This document shows, piece after piece, positions 25,526 through 32,518 of a stretch of 43,058 bases of DNA. Source of the stretch: a virus; the IMG/VR virus record IMGVR_UViG_3300025889_019853, positions 1 to 43,058 of that record; one strand, given 5' to 3'. Position 1 is the stretch's first letter; each line of letters starts with the position of its first letter. The notes beneath the pieces are model-generated. The model saw only the letters and a list, made by a program, of their open reading frames with translations, did no database searches and had not been told where the DNA came from. Position numbers and translations under genes: made by a program.

Positions 25526-26380
25526 ATGTTATTTACAGACGACCAATTAGGTAAATTGAATGCGAAACACGCAGTAGTATCACTTTCAGGTGGTATGGAT
25601 TCGAGCACTTTGTTGCTTAAATGTATCAAAGAATTTGATACAGTAACGGCTTTGTCTTTTGATTACGGACAAAAACACCGAGTTGAATTAGAGCGAGCTC
25701 AATCATTAGTTGATTATTTGAAAACTAGTGGTTATGATGTTCGTTATCGAGTAATCAAATTAGATGGTTTAACAGACCTATTAAATTCTGCTTTGGTAGA
25801 AGGTGGAGATGAAGTGCCTGAAGGACACTATGCTGAAGAAAACATGAAAGCAACTGTTGTTCCTAATCGCAATAAAATCTTTGCTTCAATTACTCAGGCA
25901 GTAGCACTTTCAATCGCAGATAAAACGGAAGAAAACACTGTAATTGCGATGGGAATTCATGCTGGTGATCACGCAATCTATCCTGATTGTCGTCAAGAAT
26001 TCCGTGACTTGGATTTTGAAGCATTCCGTTCTGGTAACTGGGGTTCTGAAAGAGTATTTGTTTATACTCCTTATTTAAATGGTGATAAGTTTACTATTTT
26101 GGAAGATGGGCAATGGTTGTGTGATTACTTAGTAATTGATTTTGATGAAGTTTACTCACGTACTAATACTTCTTATAAACCAATTAAAATCTATCATCGC
26201 CCAGAAACTAATGCTTACAAATGGTATTCAGATTATAAATCAGCATCATCAGTTGAACGTGTAGAAGCATTTATTAAACTTGGTCGTCCTGATCCTGTAG
26301 AGTATGCTGATGAAAATGGTGTAGCAAGTTGGGAAACAGTTGTTGAACACGTATCTAAAGTACTTGCTAGTCATGAGTGA
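25526..26380 (+). CDS. queC: 7-cyano-7-deazaguanine (preQ0) synthase, QueC
   Basis: A 284-residue ATP-pyrophosphatase-family protein. The PP-loop SLSGGMDSSTLL is at residue ~17, followed by LSFDYGQKH, VPNRNKI, GIHAGDHAIYPDCRQEF and the C-terminal region. It converts 7-carboxy-7-deazaguanine to preQ0 with ATP and ammonia. Typical QueC ends with four zinc cysteines (SCY ... CGxCxxC). Here these positions read S216, D236, S239 and S242, so the zinc site is gone although the surrounding pattern (TSYKP ... SVERVEAFIKLGRPDP) is conserved. The gene belongs to the dpdA-queD-queE-folE cluster. Its stop overlaps the start of the next gene (ATGAGTGA). Confidence 0.85.
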   Translation: MLFTDDQLGKLNAKHAVVSLSGGMDSSTLLLKCIKEFDTVTALSFDYGQKHRVELERAQSLVDYLKTSGYDVRYRVIKLDGLTDLLNSALVEGGDEVPEGHYAEENMKATVVPNRNKIFASITQAVALSIADKTEENTVIAMGIHAGDHAIYPDCRQEFRDLDFEAFRSGNWGSERVFVYTPYLNGDKFTILEDGQWLCDYLVIDFDEVYSRTNTSYKPIKIYHRPETNAYKWYSDYKSASSVERVEAFIKLGRPDPVEYADENGVASWETVVEHVSKVLASHE

Positions 26381-26669
26381 TGGAATAACAGAAGCACGTA
26401 GAGGTACTTATTGGGATAATAATAAATACAATCACAATGATAGTATTCACAACCCAGAATTGTACGGTAAAATTAAAAATACTAAAGATATTAAATTGAA
26501 TACTGAAATTAAAAAATATATGCCTAATCAAAAATGGCATCGTTATGTAAGTTTTATGAAATCAGGAGTCCGCATTTTAGGGTATGCTCTTCTACCCTTT
26601 AATTTGGGTTGGGCAGTTACTTTTCTTATATTAAGCGAAGGAATTGGTATTATTGAAGAATTAGTATAA
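26373..26669 (+). CDS. Small membrane-associated hypothetical protein
   Basis: A 98-residue protein from the ATG at 26373, overlapping queC by 8 bp. A hydrophilic first half (Asn/Lys/Tyr-rich) is followed by one or two hydrophobic stretches near the C-terminus (VRILGYALLPFNLGWAVTFLILSEGIGII). Function unknown; it is coupled at both ends (TAATG with the next gene). Confidence 0.55.
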   Translation: MSDGITEARRGTYWDNNKYNHNDSIHNPELYGKIKNTKDIKLNTEIKKYMPNQKWHRYVSFMKSGVRILGYALLPFNLGWAVTFLILSEGIGIIEELV

Positions 26670-26863
26670 TGAAAAGAAGTAAATATATTCTCCCAGAACG
26701 TTATGTAGTAGTAACTCAAGATGGTGAGGTATTTACTGGCTTAAAAGGTGGAAGATTTCAATATTCACCAGATTGGTCCAAGGCAAAACCCTTGGACCTT
26801 TCCAACACCTACTATTTAATGAGAGAAAAAGGAAACGAATTAATAAAAGAATCTGAATTATGA
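26669..26863 (+). CDS. Small hypothetical protein
   Basis: A 64-residue basic protein (MKRSKYILPERYVVVTQDGE), beta-type in its first half. It overlaps the thioredoxin gene by 4 bp (ATGA). No domain recognised. Confidence 0.5.
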   Translation: MKRSKYILPERYVVVTQDGEVFTGLKGGRFQYSPDWSKAKPLDLSNTYYLMREKGNELIKESEL

Positions 26864-27117
26864 AATATTTGTATTTTAGCGCCCCCTGGTGTGGGCCTTG
26901 TCGTCAATACGGTCCTGTTATGGAACGTGTAGGTCAAACAGTACCTGTTCAAAAAGTAAATGTAGATGAAAACCAACAGTTGGCTATGGAATATTCTGTT
27001 CGTAGCGTCCCAACTGTAATTTTAATTGATGAATCAGGTAAAGAATTTGCTCGCCATGTAGGAGTAAAAGATGGTCAACTATTAGTAGAACAATATAATA
27101 ACTTTAACAATGCCTAA
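26860..27117 (+). CDS. Thioredoxin
   Basis: An 85-residue minimal thioredoxin with the active-site FSAPWCGPCRQ near residue 10, a VNVDEN strand and the cis-Pro loop SVPTVILID. It could reduce the C-terminal CVSC of the phage NrdA, or serve host redox control. It is shorter than E. coli TrxA (109) and starts directly at the second strand. It overlaps queD by 8 bp and is cotranscribed with the deazaguanine genes. Confidence 0.85.
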   Translation: MKYLYFSAPWCGPCRQYGPVMERVGQTVPVQKVNVDENQQLAMEYSVRSVPTVILIDESGKEFARHVGVKDGQLLVEQYNNFNNA

Positions 27118-27574
27118 ATTTCAATCAACAAAAGTATTTGACGGGTTTAGTACAGTATTCCGTCAATGGAAAGCTGAAGGAACACATTGTAGATTTTTAC
27201 ACGGTTATGGTGTAAGTTTTAAAGTATGGTTCGAAGGAGATCTTGACGAACGTAACTGGGTTTGGGATTTTGGAGGTATGAAACGTGCCAAAGGTACTAT
27301 TGATGGTATGTCTCCTAAAGATTGGATGGAGTATATGTTTGATCATACCCTAGTAGTTGCTGAAGATGATCCTTATCTAGAAGGATTTAAAGCAATGGAT
27401 GTTCATGGTTTAACCCAAACACGAGTTGTACCTGCTACAGGTGCTGAACAATTTGCTAAATTTATTTATGAAAAACTCAACACTTTTATTAACGAAGAAA
27501 CCTCTGGTCGTGTTAAGGTTGTAAAAGTTGAGTTTAGGGAACACGGTAAAAATAGTGCTATTTATGGCGATTAA
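27110..27574 (+). CDS. queD: 6-carboxytetrahydropterin synthase, QueD-like variant
   Basis: A 154-residue T-fold protein. The catalytic cysteine and pterin-pocket region reads GTHCRFLHGYGVSF, followed by WVWDFGGMK, the DHTLV segment, and a C-terminal VKVVKVEFREHGK strand with a Glu. Standard QueD has an FxAAH zinc His and HGH; here these are FSTVFRQW and HGY, the form seen in the RQW/HCRFLHGY branch of the 6-pyruvoyl-tetrahydropterin-synthase superfamily. It would make 6-carboxytetrahydropterin from dihydroneopterin triphosphate (FolE product). The start overlaps thioredoxin and the end overlaps queE, so all three are coupled. Confidence 0.78.
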   Translation: MPKFQSTKVFDGFSTVFRQWKAEGTHCRFLHGYGVSFKVWFEGDLDERNWVWDFGGMKRAKGTIDGMSPKDWMEYMFDHTLVVAEDDPYLEGFKAMDVHGLTQTRVVPATGAEQFAKFIYEKLNTFINEETSGRVKVVKVEFREHGKNSAIYGD

Positions 27575-28373
27575 CGAAAAATTATGGAAAAAGTCGGCCC
27601 CATTAGGTCGCATTGAAGATTATGACAAAGTTCTCCCAGTATTGGAACTTTATAGATGTGTGCAAAGTGAAGGAAGTCGTTTTGGACGTCCTACGATTGC
27701 CGTTCGTACTACTGGCTGTACTCACCGCTGCTATTTTGGTGAAGGTGGGTGGTGTGATTCCTGGTATACATCCATTCACCCTGAAAAGGGCGGCTTTACG
27801 TTTAATGACATTATTAAAATTTACGACGAAAACCCCCACGTCAAGGAAATGATGTTAACAGGAGGTTCTCCAACAATGCACCCAGCATTGGTAAATGAGC
27901 TAACCCACTTTGCAAATGAAAGAGGTATTTTTATTACTATCGAGACTGAAGGTTCTCATTTCCTCGAAACGGATTATCCGATTAACCTCATTTCTTTGTC
28001 ACCTAAGTTTAGTAATAGTGTCCCTGTTGTTGGTGCCCTTACTCCCAATGGATCAGTTACAGATGAAAAGATGGTTCAAACACACAATCGTCTTCGCCTT
28101 AATACTGAAGCCATTAGAGCGACTCTTGATTATCATGCTGACTATCACTATAAGCCTGTCTGGGATGGCACTGATGAAGGCCTCGCTGAAATCGAAACTT
28201 ACAGAGTCGAACTCGGTATTCCTAAAGACAAAACATTTGTTATGCCTGCCGGAGATACTCGTAAAACATTAATTGAAATGTATCCTAAAGTATTTGAAAT
28301 GTGTGCTGAGCATGGCTATAACATGACTGGTAGAGATCACATTATTGCTTACGATACTAAACGACAAGTATAA
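27564..28373 (+). CDS. queE: 7-carboxy-7-deazaguanine synthase, QueE (radical SAM)
   Basis: A 269-residue radical-SAM protein from the ATG at 27564; the longer frame from 27528 starts inside queD without a better start. It shows VQSEGSRFGRPTIAVRTTGC and the cluster-binding C52-x3-C56-x7-C64, followed by MLTGGSP for SAM binding and TIETEGS for the substrate and metal site. QueE converts carboxytetrahydropterin to carboxydeazaguanine. Common QueE motifs are CX3CX2C (or CX14CX2C), so the 7-residue gap between the last two cysteines (YFGEGGW) is unusual. The end overlaps the next small gene by one base. Confidence 0.85.
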   Translation: MAINEKLWKKSAPLGRIEDYDKVLPVLELYRCVQSEGSRFGRPTIAVRTTGCTHRCYFGEGGWCDSWYTSIHPEKGGFTFNDIIKIYDENPHVKEMMLTGGSPTMHPALVNELTHFANERGIFITIETEGSHFLETDYPINLISLSPKFSNSVPVVGALTPNGSVTDEKMVQTHNRLRLNTEAIRATLDYHADYHYKPVWDGTDEGLAEIETYRVELGIPKDKTFVMPAGDTRKTLIEMYPKVFEMCAEHGYNMTGRDHIIAYDTKRQV

Positions 28374-28501
28374 TGGAAGAAGCACTTGAAATATTAGACA
28401 AAATAGAAGAAAATGTTTCAGTGTGTTGTGCCATTACTATGGAGCCAGACGAAGTTCTGGCTCTTATAGATAAATTAAGAGAAATTTTAAAAGAAAAATA
28501 A
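28373..28501 (+). CDS. 42-residue acidic hypothetical protein
   Basis: The ATG at 28373 overlaps the queE stop (TAATG) and the TAA at 28499-28501 overlaps the next start (TAATG), so this short frame fills the gap exactly and is coupled on both sides. It encodes a helical peptide starting MEEALEILDKIEENVSVCCA with a Cys-Cys pair. The perfect fit of both junctions is the main reason to accept it. Confidence 0.65.
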   Translation: MEEALEILDKIEENVSVCCAITMEPDEVLALIDKLREILKEK

Positions 28502-28851
28502 TGTATACTTACAATGCAACTGTAACTAAAGTAGTTGATGGAGACACTATTGATGCTTTAGTAGATTTAGGATTTGATACTTGGAAACAAATCCGTATCC
28601 GTTTAAATGGAATTAATACCCCAGAATCTCGAACTCGTGATTTAGAAGAAAAAGCTAGAGGATTAGCTGCTAAAGCTCGTTTAAAAGAGATTTTAAAAGA
28701 AAATAAAAATAAATTTATTTTAGTTTCTTATGGAGTAGGAAAATATGGTAGATGTTTAGGAGAAATTTTTCTTACTGAAAATTCAGATAGTGTAAATAAT
28801 TTGTTGATTAGTGAAGGCCACGCAGTAGAATACCACGGAGAAAAAAGATAA
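28501..28851 (+). CDS. Thermonuclease (SNase) family nuclease
   Basis: A 116-residue staphylococcal-nuclease-fold protein. VVDGDTIDALVDLG, RIRLNGINTPE and GKYGRCLGEIFL provide the Asp, Arg-Glu and Arg of the active site. No signal peptide is seen, so it would act in the cytoplasm, for example on host DNA or RNA. Lying inside the DNA-modification cluster, it could degrade unmodified host DNA while modified phage DNA is spared, but that is conjecture. Confidence 0.82.
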   Translation: MYTYNATVTKVVDGDTIDALVDLGFDTWKQIRIRLNGINTPESRTRDLEEKARGLAAKARLKEILKENKNKFILVSYGVGKYGRCLGEIFLTENSDSVNNLLISEGHAVEYHGEKR

Positions 28852-28854
28852 TAT

Positions 28855-29361
28855 ATGAGAGAATTACTATCTGCAAAGGATATTGATATCCAAACAAAAA
28901 TTATAGCTAAGCAAATTGCTGATGACCATCGTGGGGATAAGACACCTGTTGTGATGGTTGGTTTATTAAATGGTGCCTTTATGTTTTACGCGGACTTGGT
29001 GCGTAACATGAGTATCGACGTAGAATGCGATTTTATGCGCGTTAAATCGTATATAAGCAAAAACAAACAGGGCGACATCCAAATCACCAAAGATTTAGAG
29101 ACACCCGTTAAAGGCAAACATGTTTATTTAGTAGATGATATTTACGATACTGGTAATACTATGCAGGCAGTAATCGATTATTTAGAAGTCAAACACCCAG
29201 CCTCAATTTCAATTGTATCTTTAGTTACTAGAATGACATCACCACTTCCAAAACAAAAATCATACCACGCCTTTACTATTGATAATGAGTGGTTGGTAGG
29301 ATTTGGAATGGACAATGATAAAGGTTATTTAAGAAATTTACCCTCAATTTGGGCTCTCTAA
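28855..29361 (+). CDS. Hypoxanthine/guanine phosphoribosyltransferase-like
   Basis: A 168-residue type I phosphoribosyltransferase. The early VGLLNGAFMFYADL segment and the PRPP-binding VYLVDDIYDTGNTM are of HPRT type, and the C-terminal WLVGFGMDN resembles the purine-binding loop of HPRT. It would turn guanine or hypoxanthine plus PRPP into the nucleotide. Because DpdA releases free guanine when it inserts a deazaguanine, a salvage enzyme next to this cluster makes biochemical sense (inference). Confidence 0.82.
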   Translation: MRELLSAKDIDIQTKIIAKQIADDHRGDKTPVVMVGLLNGAFMFYADLVRNMSIDVECDFMRVKSYISKNKQGDIQITKDLETPVKGKHVYLVDDIYDTGNTMQAVIDYLEVKHPASISIVSLVTRMTSPLPKQKSYHAFTIDNEWLVGFGMDNDKGYLRNLPSIWAL

Positions 29362-29379
29362 AATATTTTATTACATTCA
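29349..29379 (+). promoter_or_regulatory. Phage promoter motif before folE
   Basis: TTG at 29349-29351 (in the last codons of the HPRT gene) and TACATTCA at 29372-29379, 20-bp spacer, 19 bp before the folE ATG at 29399. Confidence 0.7.
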
Positions 29380-29398
29380 CGCAAAATAAATAAGTTAT

Positions 29399-30094
29399 AT
29401 GGAAAACAAACGTCGTAAAAAGCACGAAGATATTGAGTGCGTTCCTGTAGGAATGGCAAATGGTGTAGCAGCTGGCTTCCCATTCACAGACAAAGAAAAA
29501 TGGTCAATGGTAAATGAAGCCGAAGAAGCATTCGGTAAATTCCTTGATGCCCTAAAAGTTGATTGGCGTAACGATCCTAATTCTATGGAAACACCCCGTC
29601 GCGTAGCTAAAGCTTACGTGTTTGATTTGTTTGCTGGTCGTTATGATAATTTTACTGAAATTACTTCATTCCCAAGTGATGGTTATGATGGAGTAATTAT
29701 TGAGCGAAACATCCCTGTTACCTCAATGTGTTCACACCACCACCAAACAATTAGAGGTGTAGTTCATATTGGTTACATTGCTGGAGCTGATGGTCAAGTA
29801 ATTGGTTTGTCTAAATTGAATCGTATTGTTGAGCATTTTGGCCGTAGAGGCGCTATCCAAGAACAACTTACTTCAGCAATTCATCAAGCTGTAGATAAAG
29901 TATGTGAAGGTAACAAAGGTGTTATTGTAACTGTAGTTGCTACTCACAATTGTGTTTCTTGCCGTGGTATCAAACATCAAGGTGCTGCTATGGTAACTAC
30001 TAAAGCATCTGGTGTGTTTATGGAAAATGATAACCTAGCACGTAAAGAGTTTTTTGATTCACTAAAAATTAATAATGGTCATGTCTCAATTTAA
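29399..30094 (+). CDS. folE: GTP cyclohydrolase I
   Basis: A 231-residue FolE. The N-terminal helical part is followed by METPRRVAKAY, then the zinc site MCSHHHQTI (Cys and His), GLSKLNRIVEHFGRR, and the second zinc Cys in CVSCRGIKHQGA. It makes dihydroneopterin triphosphate from GTP, the first step toward preQ0 in this cluster. Its own promoter lies just upstream. The stop overlaps the following MazG-like gene. Confidence 0.92.
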   Translation: MENKRRKKHEDIECVPVGMANGVAAGFPFTDKEKWSMVNEAEEAFGKFLDALKVDWRNDPNSMETPRRVAKAYVFDLFAGRYDNFTEITSFPSDGYDGVIIERNIPVTSMCSHHHQTIRGVVHIGYIAGADGQVIGLSKLNRIVEHFGRRGAIQEQLTSAIHQAVDKVCEGNKGVIVTVVATHNCVSCRGIKHQGAAMVTTKASGVFMENDNLARKEFFDSLKINNGHVSI

Positions 30095-30740
30095 AGATTT
30101 AATTGAAATCGAGTTACGCAATAGTTTAGGTTTACTTCAATCTCTTAGAGATAGAGACCAACTAAGCTTAACCCCAGAAGCTGAATGGGCTTCTATTACA
30201 GCAGAACGTATTGCTGTGAAATTTAATGGTGATTATGTCCCATTTGTAAGCGAAGTAGAAACATTTAACGCCACAATGGGCAAACCTAACAATTATGAAC
30301 CAGTTATTCCAGAAGAAAACGAGTGGATGTTTGTTTACAATTTCATCCTTGAGGAACTTGAAGAGTACAAACATGCTTGTGAAACGGGAGACATTGTTGA
30401 GGTACTTGATGCTTTATGTGACATTGCCTACGTTTCTATTGGTAACGGAGCTATGCTACATGGTCTTAAAGATAAGCTATGGTCAGCATATCAAGAAGTA
30501 CAAGCGTCCAATATGTCAAAGGCTTGTCTTAACGAAGAAGAAGCACAAGCGACTGTTGAACTCCGAAGTAAAGAACAGGGCGAATCTTGTCACTATGAAA
30601 AGGTTGGAGACTATTTTATTGTCTATCGAAGCCGTGATCGTAAAGTAATGAAAAATATAAATTACTTTAGACCAGATCTTTCCCAGTTTTTTAGTAATGA
30701 TGAACTAGCTCGACTTAGAAACGAAACATTAGGAATTTGA
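30081..30740 (+). CDS. MazG-like nucleotide pyrophosphohydrolase
   Basis: A 219-residue helical protein from the ATG at 30081 (an ATG at 30075 is also possible; both overlap folE). The central helices show EELEEYKHAC and EVLDALCDIAYV, the ExxE and D(x)3D metal motifs of all-alpha NTP pyrophosphatases. A C-terminal part (HYEKVGDYFIVYRSRDRKV) resembles that of phage phosphoribosyl-ATP-pyrophosphohydrolase-like proteins. Possible roles are clean-up of noncanonical nucleotides or lowering ppGpp-type signals. It overlaps the polymerase gene (TGATG). Confidence 0.72.
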   Translation: MSQFKDLIEIELRNSLGLLQSLRDRDQLSLTPEAEWASITAERIAVKFNGDYVPFVSEVETFNATMGKPNNYEPVIPEENEWMFVYNFILEELEEYKHACETGDIVEVLDALCDIAYVSIGNGAMLHGLKDKLWSAYQEVQASNMSKACLNEEEAQATVELRSKEQGESCHYEKVGDYFIVYRSRDRKVMKNINYFRPDLSQFFSNDELARLRNETLGI

Positions 30741-32518
30741 TGTACAAAAAATGTTATGCTCAACGTCTCAAAGAAAATACTTATTTAATTCATCTTTGGG
30801 AGGATAGTGGTTATAGTAAAATTGAATGGACTAATCAGGCCTATAGTGAGTGCGACGAATCAGAAGCCACTCATACAGGTTTGAATGGAGAACCTTTAAA
30901 AAAAGTTAGAAATTGGAAACCAGATAACCCAAAACTTCATTTTCATGACATGACTCCTTATCAAAAGTTCCTTATTGAAAAATATGGAATTAATGATGAA
31001 CCGTCTAAAACTCATCGTGAGCTATTTTTTGACATTGAGACCGAAATGGGAGACGCTCTTACTGAAGATTATATTAAGAGCGCTCCTAAAAAGGTCACCT
31101 CAATTGCTTGGTATGATAAACAAGTAGATGAATGGGCTATTCTTATTTTAGATGCTAAAAATCAAATTAATCATACTAAAGCAAAAAATAAAGAAATTAT
31201 CCCTTGCCGTACTGAAGAGGAATTATTGCTTAAATTTCTAGAAAAATTTAGAGAAATTGATCCTGATATTGTAGTAGGATGGAACAGTGATTACTTCGAT
31301 ATTCCTTATTTATATTATAGAATTTGTAATGTATTAGGTGAGGATACTGCTCGTTACTTATCTCCAATTGGTTTTGTTAGAGAAACTCCATGGTTTAAAG
31401 ACCAATATGTTCAAATAGCAGGAGTTGAATCACTTGACTACATGCGCCTACATAAAAAATTCAGTTGGGCTGATGAACCATCATTTAAATTAGATGCTAT
31501 TGGAGAAAAATACGCAGGGATAAATAAAATTGAGTATGAAGGTAGTTTAGACAGATTATTTGAAACAGATATTAACAAATTTATTCAGTATAACTTTCGA
31601 GACGTTGAAATTCTAAAAGTATTAGATGAAAAACTAGAATATCTAGCACTTGTAAAAAACCTATCACATAAAGGTAAACACAATTATAGTGAAGTTTATG
31701 CTAATACTAAAACCCAAGATGGAGCCATTTCAGCTTATTTATTGAGTGAAGGACTTGTACCCCCAGCTAAAGACCGCAACCCACTTTCCAAGAAAAACTA
31801 TGCTGGGGGTTACTTGTTTTGCCCTAAAGCCGGTATTTACAACTATATGTTTGATGAGGATTTGACCTCACTATATCCTTCAATTATTATGACTGTTAAC
31901 ATTGGTAAAGAAACAATGGTTGGTCGTATTATTGATGCTGATGATAGAAATAATCGTTTAGGTTTAAATGATTTACTTGCTAGGGATCCTGAAGAAGAAC
32001 TTATTATTGAAAATGCTAAACGTAAACGTACTAAAATTAAAGTAGGTGGTTTAGTTAATTTGATTAAAGATATGAAAATGGCCGTTTCAGCAAACGGTGT
32101 ATTCTTTAGAACAGATAAGGAATCAGTTTTATCTACTATTTTGAAAAAATGGTTTGATGAACGTGTTTTATATAAAAACCAAATGAAAAAAGCATATAAA
32201 TCAGGTGATAAAGAAGCTGGTGCTGGTTTTCATATGAAACAATATACTATGAAGATTTTGTTGAATAGTTTGTATGGTGCAACTGCTCTTGGTAGTTTCC
32301 GTTATGGTAATGTTATTTTATCTGAAGCAATTACTTTGAGTGGTCAGCGTATTATTCAAGAAAGTGCTTTAGCAGCAAACCGTCACATGAATAAGGTTAT
32401 TAAAGGAGAAATTAATTTAAAACTAAAAAAAGATGATTTACAACACAAACCAGGTGAAAGGATGACTGTTGTTGGTACTAGTTTTAGTTTAGGAACCAGT
32501 GAATCTTTAGAAAGATAA
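30740..32518 (+). CDS. 43A: Family B DNA polymerase, N-terminal part (exonuclease, palm motif A, fingers)
   Basis: A 592-residue gp43-type protein from the ATG at 30740 (TGATG overlap with the previous gene). It has exonuclease motifs ExoI FFDIETEM, ExoII VVGWNSDYFDIPY and ExoIII YNFRDVEIL, so proofreading is intact. Polymerase motif A is DEDLTSLYPSIIM and motif B is MKILLNSLYGA. It stops shortly after the fingers, before motif C, with a tail of about 35 residues (ending SLGTSESLER). The remaining part is encoded by the next gene, out of frame but joined by TAATG. The two polypeptides presumably assemble into one replicase working with the clamp encoded at 35764. Confidence 0.88.
   Translation: MYKKCYAQRLKENTYLIHLWEDSGYSKIEWTNQAYSECDESEATHTGLNGEPLKKVRNWKPDNPKLHFHDMTPYQKFLIEKYGINDEPSKTHRELFFDIETEMGDALTEDYIKSAPKKVTSIAWYDKQVDEWAILILDAKNQINHTKAKNKEIIPCRTEEELLLKFLEKFREIDPDIVVGWNSDYFDIPYLYYRICNVLGEDTARYLSPIGFVRETPWFKDQYVQIAGVESLDYMRLHKKFSWADEPSFKLDAIGEKYAGINKIEYEGSLDRLFETDINKFIQYNFRDVEILKVLDEKLEYLALVKNLSHKGKHNYSEVYANTKTQDGAISAYLLSEGLVPPAKDRNPLSKKNYAGGYLFCPKAGIYNYMFDEDLTSLYPSIIMTVNIGKETMVGRIIDADDRNNRLGLNDLLARDPEEELIIENAKRKRTKIKVGGLVNLIKDMKMAVSANGVFFRTDKESVLSTILKKWFDERVLYKNQMKKAYKSGDKEAGAGFHMKQYTMKILLNSLYGATALGSFRYGNVILSEAITLSGQRIIQESALAANRHMNKVIKGEINLKLKKDDLQHKPGERMTVVGTSFSLGTSESLER

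Noticed and set aside
27528-27563. Longer QueE start at 27528
   Set aside because: It would add 12 residues lying inside queD; the ATG at 27564 gives the usual short overlap and a normal QueE start.
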